In this document: positions 1-6,394 of the stretch, piece after piece
Layout: every line of letters begins with the position of its first letter
How positions within the stretch are numbered: the stretch's first letter is position 1
Source of the DNA: Acidimicrobiia bacterium
GTDB lineage: Bacteria; Actinomycetota; Acidimicrobiia; IMCC26256; JAENVU01
DNA: 16,557 nt
Reading direction: 5' to 3'
NCBI GenBank assembly: GCA_025357995.1
Contig: JANYLF010000063.1
Coordinates: forward strand, 1-16,557
Translations under genes and position numbers: made by a program
Notes under the pieces: generated by a model
Told to the model about the DNA's origin: nothing
Database searches by the model: none
Seen by the model: the letters and a program-made list of their open reading frames with translations, nothing else

Positions 1-129
1 CACCTCGCCCTCGGCACCGCCGATCGCGCCTACATCATGAATCATGGTGAGCTGGTGATGGAAGGAACTGGTGAAGAAATGAAAGCAAATCAACAGGTGC
101 TCGAAGCCAGTTACCTCGGCGAGGTCTGA
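1..129 (+). CDS. livF: Branched-chain amino acid ABC transporter ATP-binding protein, LivF-like (3' end only)
   Basis: Only the last 42 residues are in the window; the frame is open from base 1 and stops with TGA at 127-129. The visible tail reads ADRAYIMNHGELVMEGTG and ends in ASYLGEV. This is the typical end of LivF/LivG ATPases, where the strand after the H-loop (ADR.Y.M..G..V.EGT) is followed by a short helix and a closing YLG. Such ATPases power import of leucine, isoleucine, valine or related solutes at the inner face of the membrane. LivF is preferred over LivG by the form of the tail, but the Walker motifs lie outside the window, so this is not certain. Bases 31-100 are clearly less GC-rich (30 of 70 by my count) than the rest of the window. 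Confidence 0.65.
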   Translation, partial: HLALGTADRAYIMNHGELVMEGTGEEMKANQQVLEASYLGEV

Positions 130-139
130 GCCGCGGGCA

Positions 140-145
140 TAGCCT
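140..145 (+). promoter_or_regulatory. Candidate -10 box (TAGCCT) of a leaderless promoter for the P450 gene
   Basis: TAGCCT fits the actinobacterial -10 pattern TANNNT and is followed by exactly seven bases (GCGCGCC) before the ATG at 153. Transcription would then begin at or next to the A of the start codon, giving an mRNA with no leader. There is no Shine-Dalgarno sequence in this gap, which agrees with that. I see no good -35 box. The same arrangement recurs at 5033 and 6382. Confidence 0.5.
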
Positions 146-152
146 GCGCGCC

Positions 153-1376
153 ATGACAGCAACGATCGACGCGACCCGGTGGGATCCGCGCGACCCGGGA
201 TTTCGGACCGACCCGTACCCGTGGTACCGCGCATTGCGAGAGCAGTCACCCGTGCACCTGCACGCCGACGTCGGCTACGTGATCTCCCGGTACGCCGACA
301 TCGAGGCGCTGTTGCGCGACGATCGGTTCTCGGTATCGACGCCCTCACCTTGGCGCGAGCTACTCGCGGAGCATGCCTCTCCCGAGCTGCGCATGCTCGG
401 CGAGAGCACGCTCTTGTTCGTCGACGCGCCGGACCACACTCGGGTGCGGGCGCTCGTTGCGAAAGCGTTCACCCCACGCCGCATCGCGCTCCTGACCCCG
501 CACATCGAACGCACCATCGACGGGATTCTCGACAACCTCGAGTCCCAGACCGAGTTCGACCTCGTGACCGAGATCGCCGATCCGCTCCCCATCCTCACGA
601 TCACCCACCTGCTCGGCGTTCCCGATGCCGATTGGTCCCAGCTCCACGAGTGGACCAACGCCATCGCGGCGTTCAACGAACTCCCCATCGACTTCGACGC
701 GCTCCCCGCGGCCAACCTCGCGGCAACCGAGTTCACCGCCTACTGCAACACCCTCATCGACCAACGCCGCGCCGCACCCGGTGACGACCTGGTCTCCGCC
801 CTCATCGCGGCCGAGGCCGACGGGCACCGGCTCGACCACGACGAGGTCGTCGGCATGCTCATCCTGTTGCTGATGGCGGGTCACGACACCACGAAGAGCC
901 TCATCTCGACGGGGATGCGCGAACTCCTCCGCCGTCCCGAACAAGCCGCGTTTCTGCGCGACGACCCGACGATCGTGACGGCCGGGATCGAGGAGCTCCT
1001 CCGTTTCGAGAGTCCGCTCCACGTGGCCTCGGGTGGAGGCCGCTGGACCCGCGACGCGATCACGCTCCACGGCGTGCCGATCGAGCCGGGCGTGCCAGTG
1101 CGGTTGCTGCTCGGCTCCGCGAACCACGACCCCGATACCTACGACGATCCCGACCGGCTCGACGTGCACCGCGCGCCCAAGCCTCACCTCGCGTTCGGTA
1201 AGGGCGTGCACTTCTGTCTGGGTGCCGCGCTGGGACGGCTCGAAGGCCAGGTCGTAATCCCCCGGATCTTGCAACGACTCCCCGACCTCGAGCTGGTCCA
1301 CGACGAACCCGAGTGGCGCCCACGGTTCGTCACGCGACAACTCGCGCGCCTCCCCGTACGCCGCGCGCCGCGTTGA
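153..1376 (+). CDS. Cytochrome P450
   Basis: This 407-residue protein is a soluble class I bacterial cytochrome P450, a heme monooxygenase that inserts one oxygen atom of O2 into an organic substrate using electrons from a ferredoxin. Motifs in order: the I-helix oxygen-activation motif AGHDTT at residues 242-247, the K-helix ExxR pair E281/R284, a PDRLD-type meander region, and the heme-binding loop FGKGVHFCLG at 348-357 with C355 as the axial thiolate ligand. Length and motif spacing are normal, so it looks intact. No N-terminal membrane anchor is present. The ATG start is fixed by the seven-base distance from TAGCCT. No ferredoxin or reductase lies beside it; the ferredoxin at 13062 is a 2[4Fe-4S] type in another operon. 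The substrate cannot be read from the sequence. It converges on the BY-kinase gene with 26 bases between stops. Confidence 0.96.
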   Translation: MTATIDATRWDPRDPGFRTDPYPWYRALREQSPVHLHADVGYVISRYADIEALLRDDRFSVSTPSPWRELLAEHASPELRMLGESTLLFVDAPDHTRVRALVAKAFTPRRIALLTPHIERTIDGILDNLESQTEFDLVTEIADPLPILTITHLLGVPDADWSQLHEWTNAIAAFNELPIDFDALPAANLAATEFTAYCNTLIDQRRAAPGDDLVSALIAAEADGHRLDHDEVVGMLILLLMAGHDTTKSLISTGMRELLRRPEQAAFLRDDPTIVTAGIEELLRFESPLHVASGGGRWTRDAITLHGVPIEPGVPVRLLLGSANHDPDTYDDPDRLDVHRAPKPHLAFGKGVHFCLGAALGRLEGQVVIPRILQRLPDLELVHDEPEWRPRFVTRQLARLPVRRAPR

Positions 1377-1402
1377 CGAGGGAGGACGAAGGAGAAGGTG
1401 CG

Positions 1403-3175
1403 TCAGCGGCCCCAGCTGCTGGTCTCGAGATGAGCGGAGTGCATGCGTTCGGGGTCGGCGCCGACCGCCTCCATCTCGCCCGTATCTTCGGAAAGGTCGA
1501 TCCAGATATCACCGTTCTCGACGGGCATCTCGGTCGGCTGAGGAGGGACATCGAGCTTGCGCATGACGGACAAGGGTGAGGATGCAAGATCCGGCGTCGG
1601 CACCGTTGCTCGCCGGTGGTGCGAATACGGGGCACCCGGCGCGACCTTGTTGGCAACGACGCCCAACACACGTGGATGCGCCGAAAGTATCTGGCCGGCG
1701 CGTGCCAGCGCGGTTCGGTGCGACTCTCCCACTGCTGCGACCAGCACGATCGACCCGACCCATTTCGCGAGACCGGCCGCGTCGCTGACGGGGAGAGCCG
1801 GTGGCGCGTCGATGACAACGATATCGGCGATCGCCTCCAGATCAGCGAGCAGCGCAGCCATCGCTCGCGAGCCCAACAGCTCCGACGGTTTCGCCGGCTC
1901 AGGTCCCGCGGGGAGGAACAGCAGGTTTTCGATCGGTGTTCGCAACAGCGCGGCATGTTCCAACCCAGGCCGGTCGGCACCCGCCGCGCCAAGCTCGTCT
2001 AACAAGCACGAGAGCCCCTGCACGGCCTCACCCGATGCCACGAGCGGCGCCCGGTAGGTCCCGAACACCGTCGACAGGCGAGGCGTACGCAGATCAGCGT
2101 CGACCAACACGGTCCGGTACCCCGCCAAGGCGTACGCCGCGGCCAGGTTCGCGCTCACGAGCGATTTCCCTTCGCCGGCCACCGCGCTGGTCACGAGCAG
2201 GCTCGGTCGGCCGGGGTCGGTACTGCGGAGTTCGATGGCCGCTCGGAGTGCGCGGCTGGCCTCACTCAGCGCGGATCTCGGGCTCACGCGTACGGCCAAT
2301 CGCGTCGGATCCTTCTTCGACCGTTGATCGCGTGGGAACTCGGCCAGCACCGGTAAGCCGGTCGCGCGCCCGATGTCGTCCAATGTTCGGACCCGATCGT
2401 CGCCGAGTTCGCGCGTCAACGCGATCCCGAGGCCCAACAGGAGTCCGACGATCCCACCGATCACACCGTCGCGGACCGGGTCGCGCTCCGCAGCCGCGCC
2501 GGCGGCGGAAGCCGGCGCCGCGATGACGGCTGCGCCTTTCTGGAGGTCGGCGAGCGTCTGCAGCTCCTGTTGACGATTCACGAGGACTTGATACTGCGTG
2601 GCGGCCGCGGTGAGCTGCGCCGACGCGGCCGGGGGTGAGCTCTTCGCGCGGACTTGGCCGTCGAGCTCCGCGATCCTGTCCTTCAGTGTGGCAAGTTGTT
2701 TCCCGAAGGTGCCGGAGACGGCCTGAAACGCGCCGACCACCCGCAACCTCCGCACCTCGATGTACGACTGAGCGAACGCATTCACGATCCGTGCCGAGCG
2801 ATCCCGACTCGAGCTCGACGCGGTGATCACGAACAGATCACGATTGTTCACTCTCCGAACCGATACCGCGCGTCGAAGTTGCGCACTGCTGGTGCCGGCC
2901 AGACGCGCGACAACGCGCTGGACCACCTCGTGACTCGAGACGGTGTCCATCTGCGCAGCGACATCGACACTGGGATTCGGCGACGTCGTGCCACTTCCGA
3001 ACGCGCCGATCAACGCAACCGGCGCATCGGTCGACAGCAGCACGCGCGCACTCGCCGAGTACTTCGGGACTCGCACGAACGAGAAACCACCGACGACCAC
3101 GCCGCCGACGACTCCACACGCGAGCACCGACCACATTCTGCGTCTGAGTATTCCGCTCATCCCACGATGGCGCAT
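1403..3175 (-). CDS. Polysaccharide chain-length determinant fused to a BY-type tyrosine kinase-like ATPase (Wzz/CpsD type)
   Basis: The 590-residue protein joins a Wzz-type membrane domain to a BY-kinase ATPase domain, the class of protein that controls chain length and export of capsule or exopolysaccharide at the cytoplasmic membrane. From the chosen start, a first membrane helix spans about residues 14-33, the extracytoplasmic Wzz part follows, and a second helix lies at about 237-254. The cytoplasmic ATPase has a SEASRALRAAIEL segment (304-316, like the EAxRxLR motif of BY-kinases), Walker A GEGKS at 334-338, Walker A' LVDAD at 357-361 and Walker B VVIDAPP at 453-459. The C-terminal tail lacks the usual tyrosine cluster. 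GTG at 3217 is possible, but the ATG at 3175 has a strong ribosome site at 3180-3188 and is preferred. A TACGGT box at 3255-3260 on the minus strand is a weak promoter candidate. The gene reads away from yaaA, 203 bases downstream of its stop. Confidence 0.9.
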   Translation of the reverse strand: MRHRGMSGILRRRMWSVLACGVVGGVVVGGFSFVRVPKYSASARVLLSTDAPVALIGAFGSGTTSPNPSVDVAAQMDTVSSHEVVQRVVARLAGTSSAQLRRAVSVRRVNNRDLFVITASSSSRDRSARIVNAFAQSYIEVRRLRVVGAFQAVSGTFGKQLATLKDRIAELDGQVRAKSSPPAASAQLTAAATQYQVLVNRQQELQTLADLQKGAAVIAAPASAAGAAAERDPVRDGVIGGIVGLLLGLGIALTRELGDDRVRTLDDIGRATGLPVLAEFPRDQRSKKDPTRLAVRVSPRSALSEASRALRAAIELRSTDPGRPSLLVTSAVAGEGKSLVSANLAAAYALAGYRTVLVDADLRTPRLSTVFGTYRAPLVASGEAVQGLSCLLDELGAAGADRPGLEHAALLRTPIENLLFLPAGPEPAKPSELLGSRAMAALLADLEAIADIVVIDAPPALPVSDAAGLAKWVGSIVLVAAVGESHRTALARAGQILSAHPRVLGVVANKVAPGAPYSHHRRATVPTPDLASSPLSVMRKLDVPPQPTEMPVENGDIWIDLSEDTGEMEAVGADPERMHSAHLETSSWGR

Positions 3176-3179
3176 GCGT

Positions 3180-3188
3180 TCACCTCCC
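3180..3188 (-). promoter_or_regulatory. Ribosome binding site that decides the start of the Wzz/BY-kinase gene
   Basis: On the minus strand the bases read GGGAGGTGA, an almost ideal Shine-Dalgarno sequence, and lie four bases before the ATG at 3175. The longer reading from GTG at 3217 would place this site inside the coding region and has no comparable signal of its own. Confidence 0.7.
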
Positions 3189-3347
3189 GAGGCCGACGCT
3201 CGACCGAACCACGCCACCGCGCGGTTCCTGCACTCGAGACACCAGCCCGCATCGACCGTAACAGTTGAGGTAGAACAACACCAGTGTGGCTGCTGATTCT
3301 CATGTTACGTCCGATTCCGAGGGATTACTGCGGGTTTGGGCGCTGAC

Positions 3348-3373
3348 GTCGGACGACGCCGCCGTCGTCGGAC
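3348..3373 (-). terminator. Hairpin after yaaA, possible transcription terminator
   Basis: GACGACG at 3352-3358 pairs perfectly with CGTCGTC at 3363-3369 around a four-base loop. A further three pairs (3348-3350 with 3371-3373) follow after one G-G mismatch. It begins six bases past the yaaA stop on the minus strand, where a terminator is expected. There is no T-run after it, so intrinsic termination is uncertain. Confidence 0.35.
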
Positions 3374-3378
3374 ATGCG

Positions 3379-4080
3379 TCACCCCCGCGACAGCACCAAC
3401 TCGCCGGGGTCGAAGGTTGTGAGGGTTCGTTCGACATCGCCCGACCGCAAGAGCGCTCGCGCCAACAATCCTTTCGCGGCCTTGGCCGCGTGACCGGCGG
3501 GCTTCCCGTCGGGCGTCGCCAACACCGGTCGTACCAGCTCGTACCGACTCGGGTTCGGGACCCACGCGCCCCGATGCTCGGCGGGGAGGAGATCCACGAC
3601 GATGTGCCCCGCGAGATGCTCGTTGAGCACAGACGACAACGGTTCGCGCCAGAACGCGGCCAACCCATTCATCGGGGGAAGGGAGGCCGACAGCTTCAAC
3701 CGAAAGTCGGGCACCGGATCGTCCCAGGCGGAGAGACCGGCCAGCGCGGAGACCACCACGACACCGTCGCGCGCCCGTGCCCGCGCCCGGGCACCGAGAT
3801 CCGACGGATCGAGGTGTTCCCACACCACGCCCGAGAATCGAGTCCACGCCGGCCACGTCGGCGCGCCGACCAGCGCTCGATTCGCGCCGCGAGCCCGCGC
3901 CAGGAGGTCGCCGTGCGCGCCGAGCATCCGCTCGTTCCCACCGCGGGCCCGCTTGAGCGCGTTCGCCACTCTGAGCCGCCTCGACGCGAGCTGCGCGAAC
4001 CGTCCCGACGCGGGTTCCCAGCCCGGATCGGCGCCACCGGGGACCTTGCCCTCCGACGGCGGCAGCAAGATCATGAGCAC
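3379..4080 (-). CDS. yaaA: YaaA family protein (DUF328/UPF0246), peroxide stress related
   Basis: The protein has 233 residues, slightly shorter than E. coli YaaA (about 258), and aligns by motif along its length. It starts with MLMILLPPSEGK, the family's N-terminal strand and Ser/Lys loop. It continues with RFSGVVWEHLD (81-91), VSALAGLSAWDDPVPDFRLKL (110-130, the counterpart of the 'SALYGLLRPLDxIxPYRLEM' block), VVDLLPAEHRGAW (161-173) and GHAAKAAKGLLARALL (196-211, matching the family's basic block). E. coli YaaA limits intracellular free iron and damage during hydrogen peroxide stress; whether that holds here is inference. The start is GTG at 4080 with AGGA six bases upstream; an ATG at 4074 is the alternative. 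It is divergent from the deacetylase gene, with 110 bases between them. Confidence 0.88.
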   Translation of the reverse strand: MLMILLPPSEGKVPGGADPGWEPASGRFAQLASRRLRVANALKRARGGNERMLGAHGDLLARARGANRALVGAPTWPAWTRFSGVVWEHLDPSDLGARARARARDGVVVVSALAGLSAWDDPVPDFRLKLSASLPPMNGLAAFWREPLSSVLNEHLAGHIVVDLLPAEHRGAWVPNPSRYELVRPVLATPDGKPAGHAAKAAKGLLARALLRSGDVERTLTTFDPGELVLSRG

Positions 4081-4144
4081 GCCGCATCCTGGCGGACCAA
4101 CGCCGCGCGCTTCCGATCCACCTCCCGCCGGTCACCGAAGCTCA

Positions 4145-4150
4145 TAGACT
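4145..4150 (+). promoter_or_regulatory. Candidate -10 box (TAGACT) for the polysaccharide deacetylase gene
   Basis: TAGACT lies in the 110-base gap between divergent yaaA and the deacetylase gene and matches TANNNT. A start of transcription near 4157 would leave a leader of about 34 bases before the GTG at 4191. No convincing -35 box is visible, so confidence is low. Confidence 0.3.
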
Positions 4151-4190
4151 GCGGGTACTCGAAGCCGCCATTCACCACTGGGGACGAGAC

Positions 4191-4982
4191 GTGGCTGTCA
4201 CGCTCATGGAGAACGCGCGGAAGGGTCGCGACGTGCCGAGCGCAGTACTGACCCGGATCGGTCGACGCCTCCCGACCAAGACCCGCGGCGCCGCGGTCCT
4301 CTGTTACCACGACATCGGCACCGACGCCGCGAACACCACCGACTACTACCTCTCACCCGACTGTTTCCGCACGCAGCTCGAGGGGATCCGCGCGTGGGGA
4401 TTCACGTTCGTGCCGTTCGCGGAGATCGTCGATCGGCTGCTCGCGGGACGTGATCTCGACGGTCTGGTCGCGGTCACATTCGACGATGCGCTCGTCGGTA
4501 TCCGCGACGCCGCCGCGCCGATCCTCGCGACACTCGGGATCCCCGCGACGATCTTCGTGGTCACCGAAGTACTCGGCATCGACCCGCCCTTCTGGCCGGG
4601 CGCGGCACGCACCCTGACGGCCGACGAGTTACAGGCACTCACCGCGAGCGGACTCATCACGCTCGGTTCGCACACCTGTACGCACGCGTCGCTGCCCCAG
4701 GTCCCGGATGACGTACGAACGCGCGAGCTCCGCGACTCGCGCGATGCGCTCGTGGCGCTCGGCGGCGCGCCGGCAGATCTCCTCGCGTACCCGTCGGGCC
4801 ATCACGACACCGCGACCGAAGCCGCGGCGGCCGCCGCGGGATACCGCGCCGCGTGCACGTTCTCGTTCGGCCGCGTGACACCCGCCACCGACCCGTTCGC
4901 GATTCCCCGCTTCTGCATGCACACGGGCCAGACGCCGTTTCACCTCGCGCGCCTGCTTGCCCGCCGGCCCGTCGACTGGTAA
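4191..4982 (+). CDS. Polysaccharide deacetylase (NodB/CE4 fold)
   Basis: This 263-residue protein carries the carbohydrate esterase 4 fold, which removes acetyl groups from N-acetylated sugars in cell-wall or exported polysaccharides with a bound metal ion. AVLCYHDIG at 35-43 is the usual entry strand. Motif 1 is TFDDA at 96-100 (catalytic base and metal Asp pair D98/D99). Motif 2 is SHTCTHASL at 160-168 (metal ligands H161 and H165). Motif 3 appears as LAYPSGHHD at 198-206, the variant common in the PgaB/IcaB-like branch. There is no clear signal peptide, so a cytoplasmic or non-classically exported location is possible. The start is GTG at 4191, preceded by GGGGA six bases away. The frame stays open upstream to 4077 but contains no ATG, GTG or TTG. 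Nearby polysaccharide genes fit a role in surface glycan modification. Confidence 0.9.
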   Translation: MAVTLMENARKGRDVPSAVLTRIGRRLPTKTRGAAVLCYHDIGTDAANTTDYYLSPDCFRTQLEGIRAWGFTFVPFAEIVDRLLAGRDLDGLVAVTFDDALVGIRDAAAPILATLGIPATIFVVTEVLGIDPPFWPGAARTLTADELQALTASGLITLGSHTCTHASLPQVPDDVRTRELRDSRDALVALGGAPADLLAYPSGHHDTATEAAAAAAGYRAACTFSFGRVTPATDPFAIPRFCMHTGQTPFHLARLLARRPVDW

Positions 4983-5010
4983 CGCCCACCTCTTCATCGT
5001 CGCTCCCCGC

Positions 5011-5028
5011 GGGGGTTGTCACACCCCC
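5011..5028 (+). terminator. Hairpin between the deacetylase and DUF2786 genes
   Basis: GGGGGT at 5011-5016 pairs with ACCCCC at 5023-5028 around a six-base loop. It follows the deacetylase stop by 28 bases and ends four bases before the TAGGTT box of the next gene. It could end deacetylase transcription or act as an operator at the downstream promoter. No T-run follows. Confidence 0.3.
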
Positions 5029-5032
5029 TGAG

Positions 5033-5038
5033 TAGGTT
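5033..5038 (+). promoter_or_regulatory. Candidate -10 box (TAGGTT) of a leaderless promoter for the DUF2786 gene
   Basis: TAGGTT fits TANNNT and is followed by seven bases (GCGCGTG) and the ATG at 5046, the same geometry as at 140 and 6382. It also argues against the earlier TTG at 5016, which lies upstream of this box. Confidence 0.5.
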
Positions 5039-5045
5039 GCGCGTG

Positions 5046-6320
5046 ATGGGGAACACCACCGCGGCCGAGGTCGAGCAGCTCTTCGTGAGCGTCGCGCACG
5101 CGACGACGGCGAATGTTGTCGCGTGCCAGCGGGCGTTCGATGTTCTGCTCGTCACCCCGCGCGAACTGGTAGCCCGGGCCGCCCAAGCCACCACGCGGCG
5201 CCAACTCCCGACAGCCTGGAGCAACGGATGGCAGCCGTCGGAACTCCACCGCCAAGTCCGCCGCGCGACGAATGCCACCGGCGCAAAGCTCGCGCTCGGG
5301 TTGATCGCCAGCGACCATCGCGACCGCGACCCCCTGACCCTCGACGCGCGGTGGGTGGCCCAGCTCGGCGCGCTCGGCCTCCCGAAGCGGGTCGACGACG
5401 ATTGGATCGTCACGTGGGCCGCGATCAGCCGCATCGACGAGATCGCCTTCGTCGGGCTCTTGGTCGATCTCCTGCGCAGCATCACCCGTCTCCGCCCGAT
5501 CTCGGTCCTTATCCCTCCGCCCGGAGCCACGGCTGACGTCTCCACGTTCGCGGATCTCGATCAACCGCTCGACGACCCGATGTTGGAGCGAGTCCGTGCG
5601 CTTCTCGCCAAGGCCGAGTCGACCGATTTCGTTGCAGAGGCCGAGGCATTCACGGCGAAGGCTCAAGAGCTGATGGCGCGCTACTCGATCGACGCGGCGA
5701 TGCTCTCGGCGCGCACGACCAACTCGGATAAGCCCATCACGATTCGGATCCCGGTTGACAATCCGTACGCCGACGCGAAGTCCCTCCTCTGCCAGATCGT
5801 GGCCGCGCATTCGCGGTGTCGGGCGGTCCGGCTCACCGAGTACGGCCTGTCCACCATCGTGGGTTTCGCATCCGATGTCGCCGCGACGGAGATCCTGTAC
5901 ACGTCGTTGCTGGTCCAAGCCCAGGCTGGCCTGCAATCGGCCACCGTCGCATCCGGTGCGCGTGCGGGCGCACGCACACGCACCGCGTCGTTCAAGACCG
6001 CGTTTCTCCTCGCGTACGCACACCGTGTGGGCGAGCGACTCGAGGAGATCAACGCGTACATCACCCAACGGGCCGAGGCCGACATCGGGACCGCGCTCGT
6101 GCCTGTCCTCGCGGCACGCACCGCAGCGGTCGACGACGCCGTCGCCGAGCAGTTCGGCCGGATCGAAATGTCCCGACCGCGCGGCGCACGGGACGCGGCG
6201 GGCTGGGCCAGCGGCACGCTGGCCGCCGATCGCGCCAGGTTGCACCTCGGCGACCTCCGCGATCAATCCGGCGCCCGCCCCTCGCCGCAGGCTGTCGTCC
6301 CCGGCGCGCCGGCTGCCTGA
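5046..6320 (+). CDS. DUF2786 domain-containing protein
   Basis: The protein has 424 residues. The recognisable part is the DUF2786 helix pair starting near M179: LERVRALLAKAEST, then EAEAFTAKAQELMARYSID. This is a short, highly conserved module of unknown function found in actinobacterial, proteobacterial and phage proteins. It is followed by a region of about residues 225-340 resembling the C-terminal domain usually attached to DUF2786 (DUF7168), with FKTAFLLAYAHRVGERL near its end. Residues 1-175 are a helical domain I cannot name. There is no signal peptide or membrane helix, so it is probably cytoplasmic. The ATG at 5046 is favoured by the leaderless promoter spacing; GTG at 5043 and TTG at 5016 are less likely. 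The function is unknown; the SNF2 gene 74 bases downstream has its own promoter. Confidence 0.82.
   Translation: MGNTTAAEVEQLFVSVAHATTANVVACQRAFDVLLVTPRELVARAAQATTRRQLPTAWSNGWQPSELHRQVRRATNATGAKLALGLIASDHRDRDPLTLDARWVAQLGALGLPKRVDDDWIVTWAAISRIDEIAFVGLLVDLLRSITRLRPISVLIPPPGATADVSTFADLDQPLDDPMLERVRALLAKAESTDFVAEAEAFTAKAQELMARYSIDAAMLSARTTNSDKPITIRIPVDNPYADAKSLLCQIVAAHSRCRAVRLTEYGLSTIVGFASDVAATEILYTSLLVQAQAGLQSATVASGARAGARTRTASFKTAFLLAYAHRVGERLEEINAYITQRAEADIGTALVPVLAARTAAVDDAVAEQFGRIEMSRPRGARDAAGWASGTLAADRARLHLGDLRDQSGARPSPQAVVPGAPAA
6263..6277 (+). repeat. 15-base direct repeat, copy 1
   Basis: TCAATCCGGCGCCCG lies in the last codons of the DUF2786 gene and is repeated exactly 103 bases further on, at 6366-6380, in the following intergenic gap. 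The bases around the two copies differ. Confidence 0.7.
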
Positions 6321-6365
6321 GCAAACCACATCCCACGACGGCCTCGGCGCACCGGAGCGGACCTC

Positions 6366-6380
6366 TCAATCCGGCGCCCG
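6366..6380 (+). repeat. 15-base direct repeat, copy 2
   Basis: This is the second exact copy of TCAATCCGGCGCCCG. It ends one base before the TACGGT -10 box of the SNF2 gene, so it covers the spacer between the -35 and -10 positions of that promoter. Confidence 0.7.
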
Positions 6381-6381
6381 A

Positions 6382-6387
6382 TACGGT
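6382..6387 (+). promoter_or_regulatory. Candidate -10 box (TACGGT) of a leaderless promoter for the SNF2 helicase gene
   Basis: TACGGT is followed by seven bases (CGGACAC) and the ATG at 6395. This is the third gene in the window with the TANNNT-N7-ATG layout. It supports the short reading of the SNF2 gene over a longer one that would overlap the DUF2786 gene. Confidence 0.5.
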
Positions 6388-6394
6388 CGGACAC

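Noticed and set aside
4822..4839. Perfect 18-base palindrome CCGCGGCGGCCGCCGCGG
   Set aside because: It lies inside the deacetylase coding region and is explained by a run of alanine codons alternating between GCC and GCG, so an operator is not needed.
5016..5045. TTG start at 5016 for the DUF2786 gene
   Set aside because: It lies upstream of the TAGGTT box that fits the ATG at 5046, and it has no ribosome site.
5816..6394. Longer reading of the SNF2 gene starting at 5816
   Set aside because: It would overlap the DUF2786 gene by about 500 bases, its sequence is Arg-rich shadow-like, and the ATG at 6395 has a fitting promoter.
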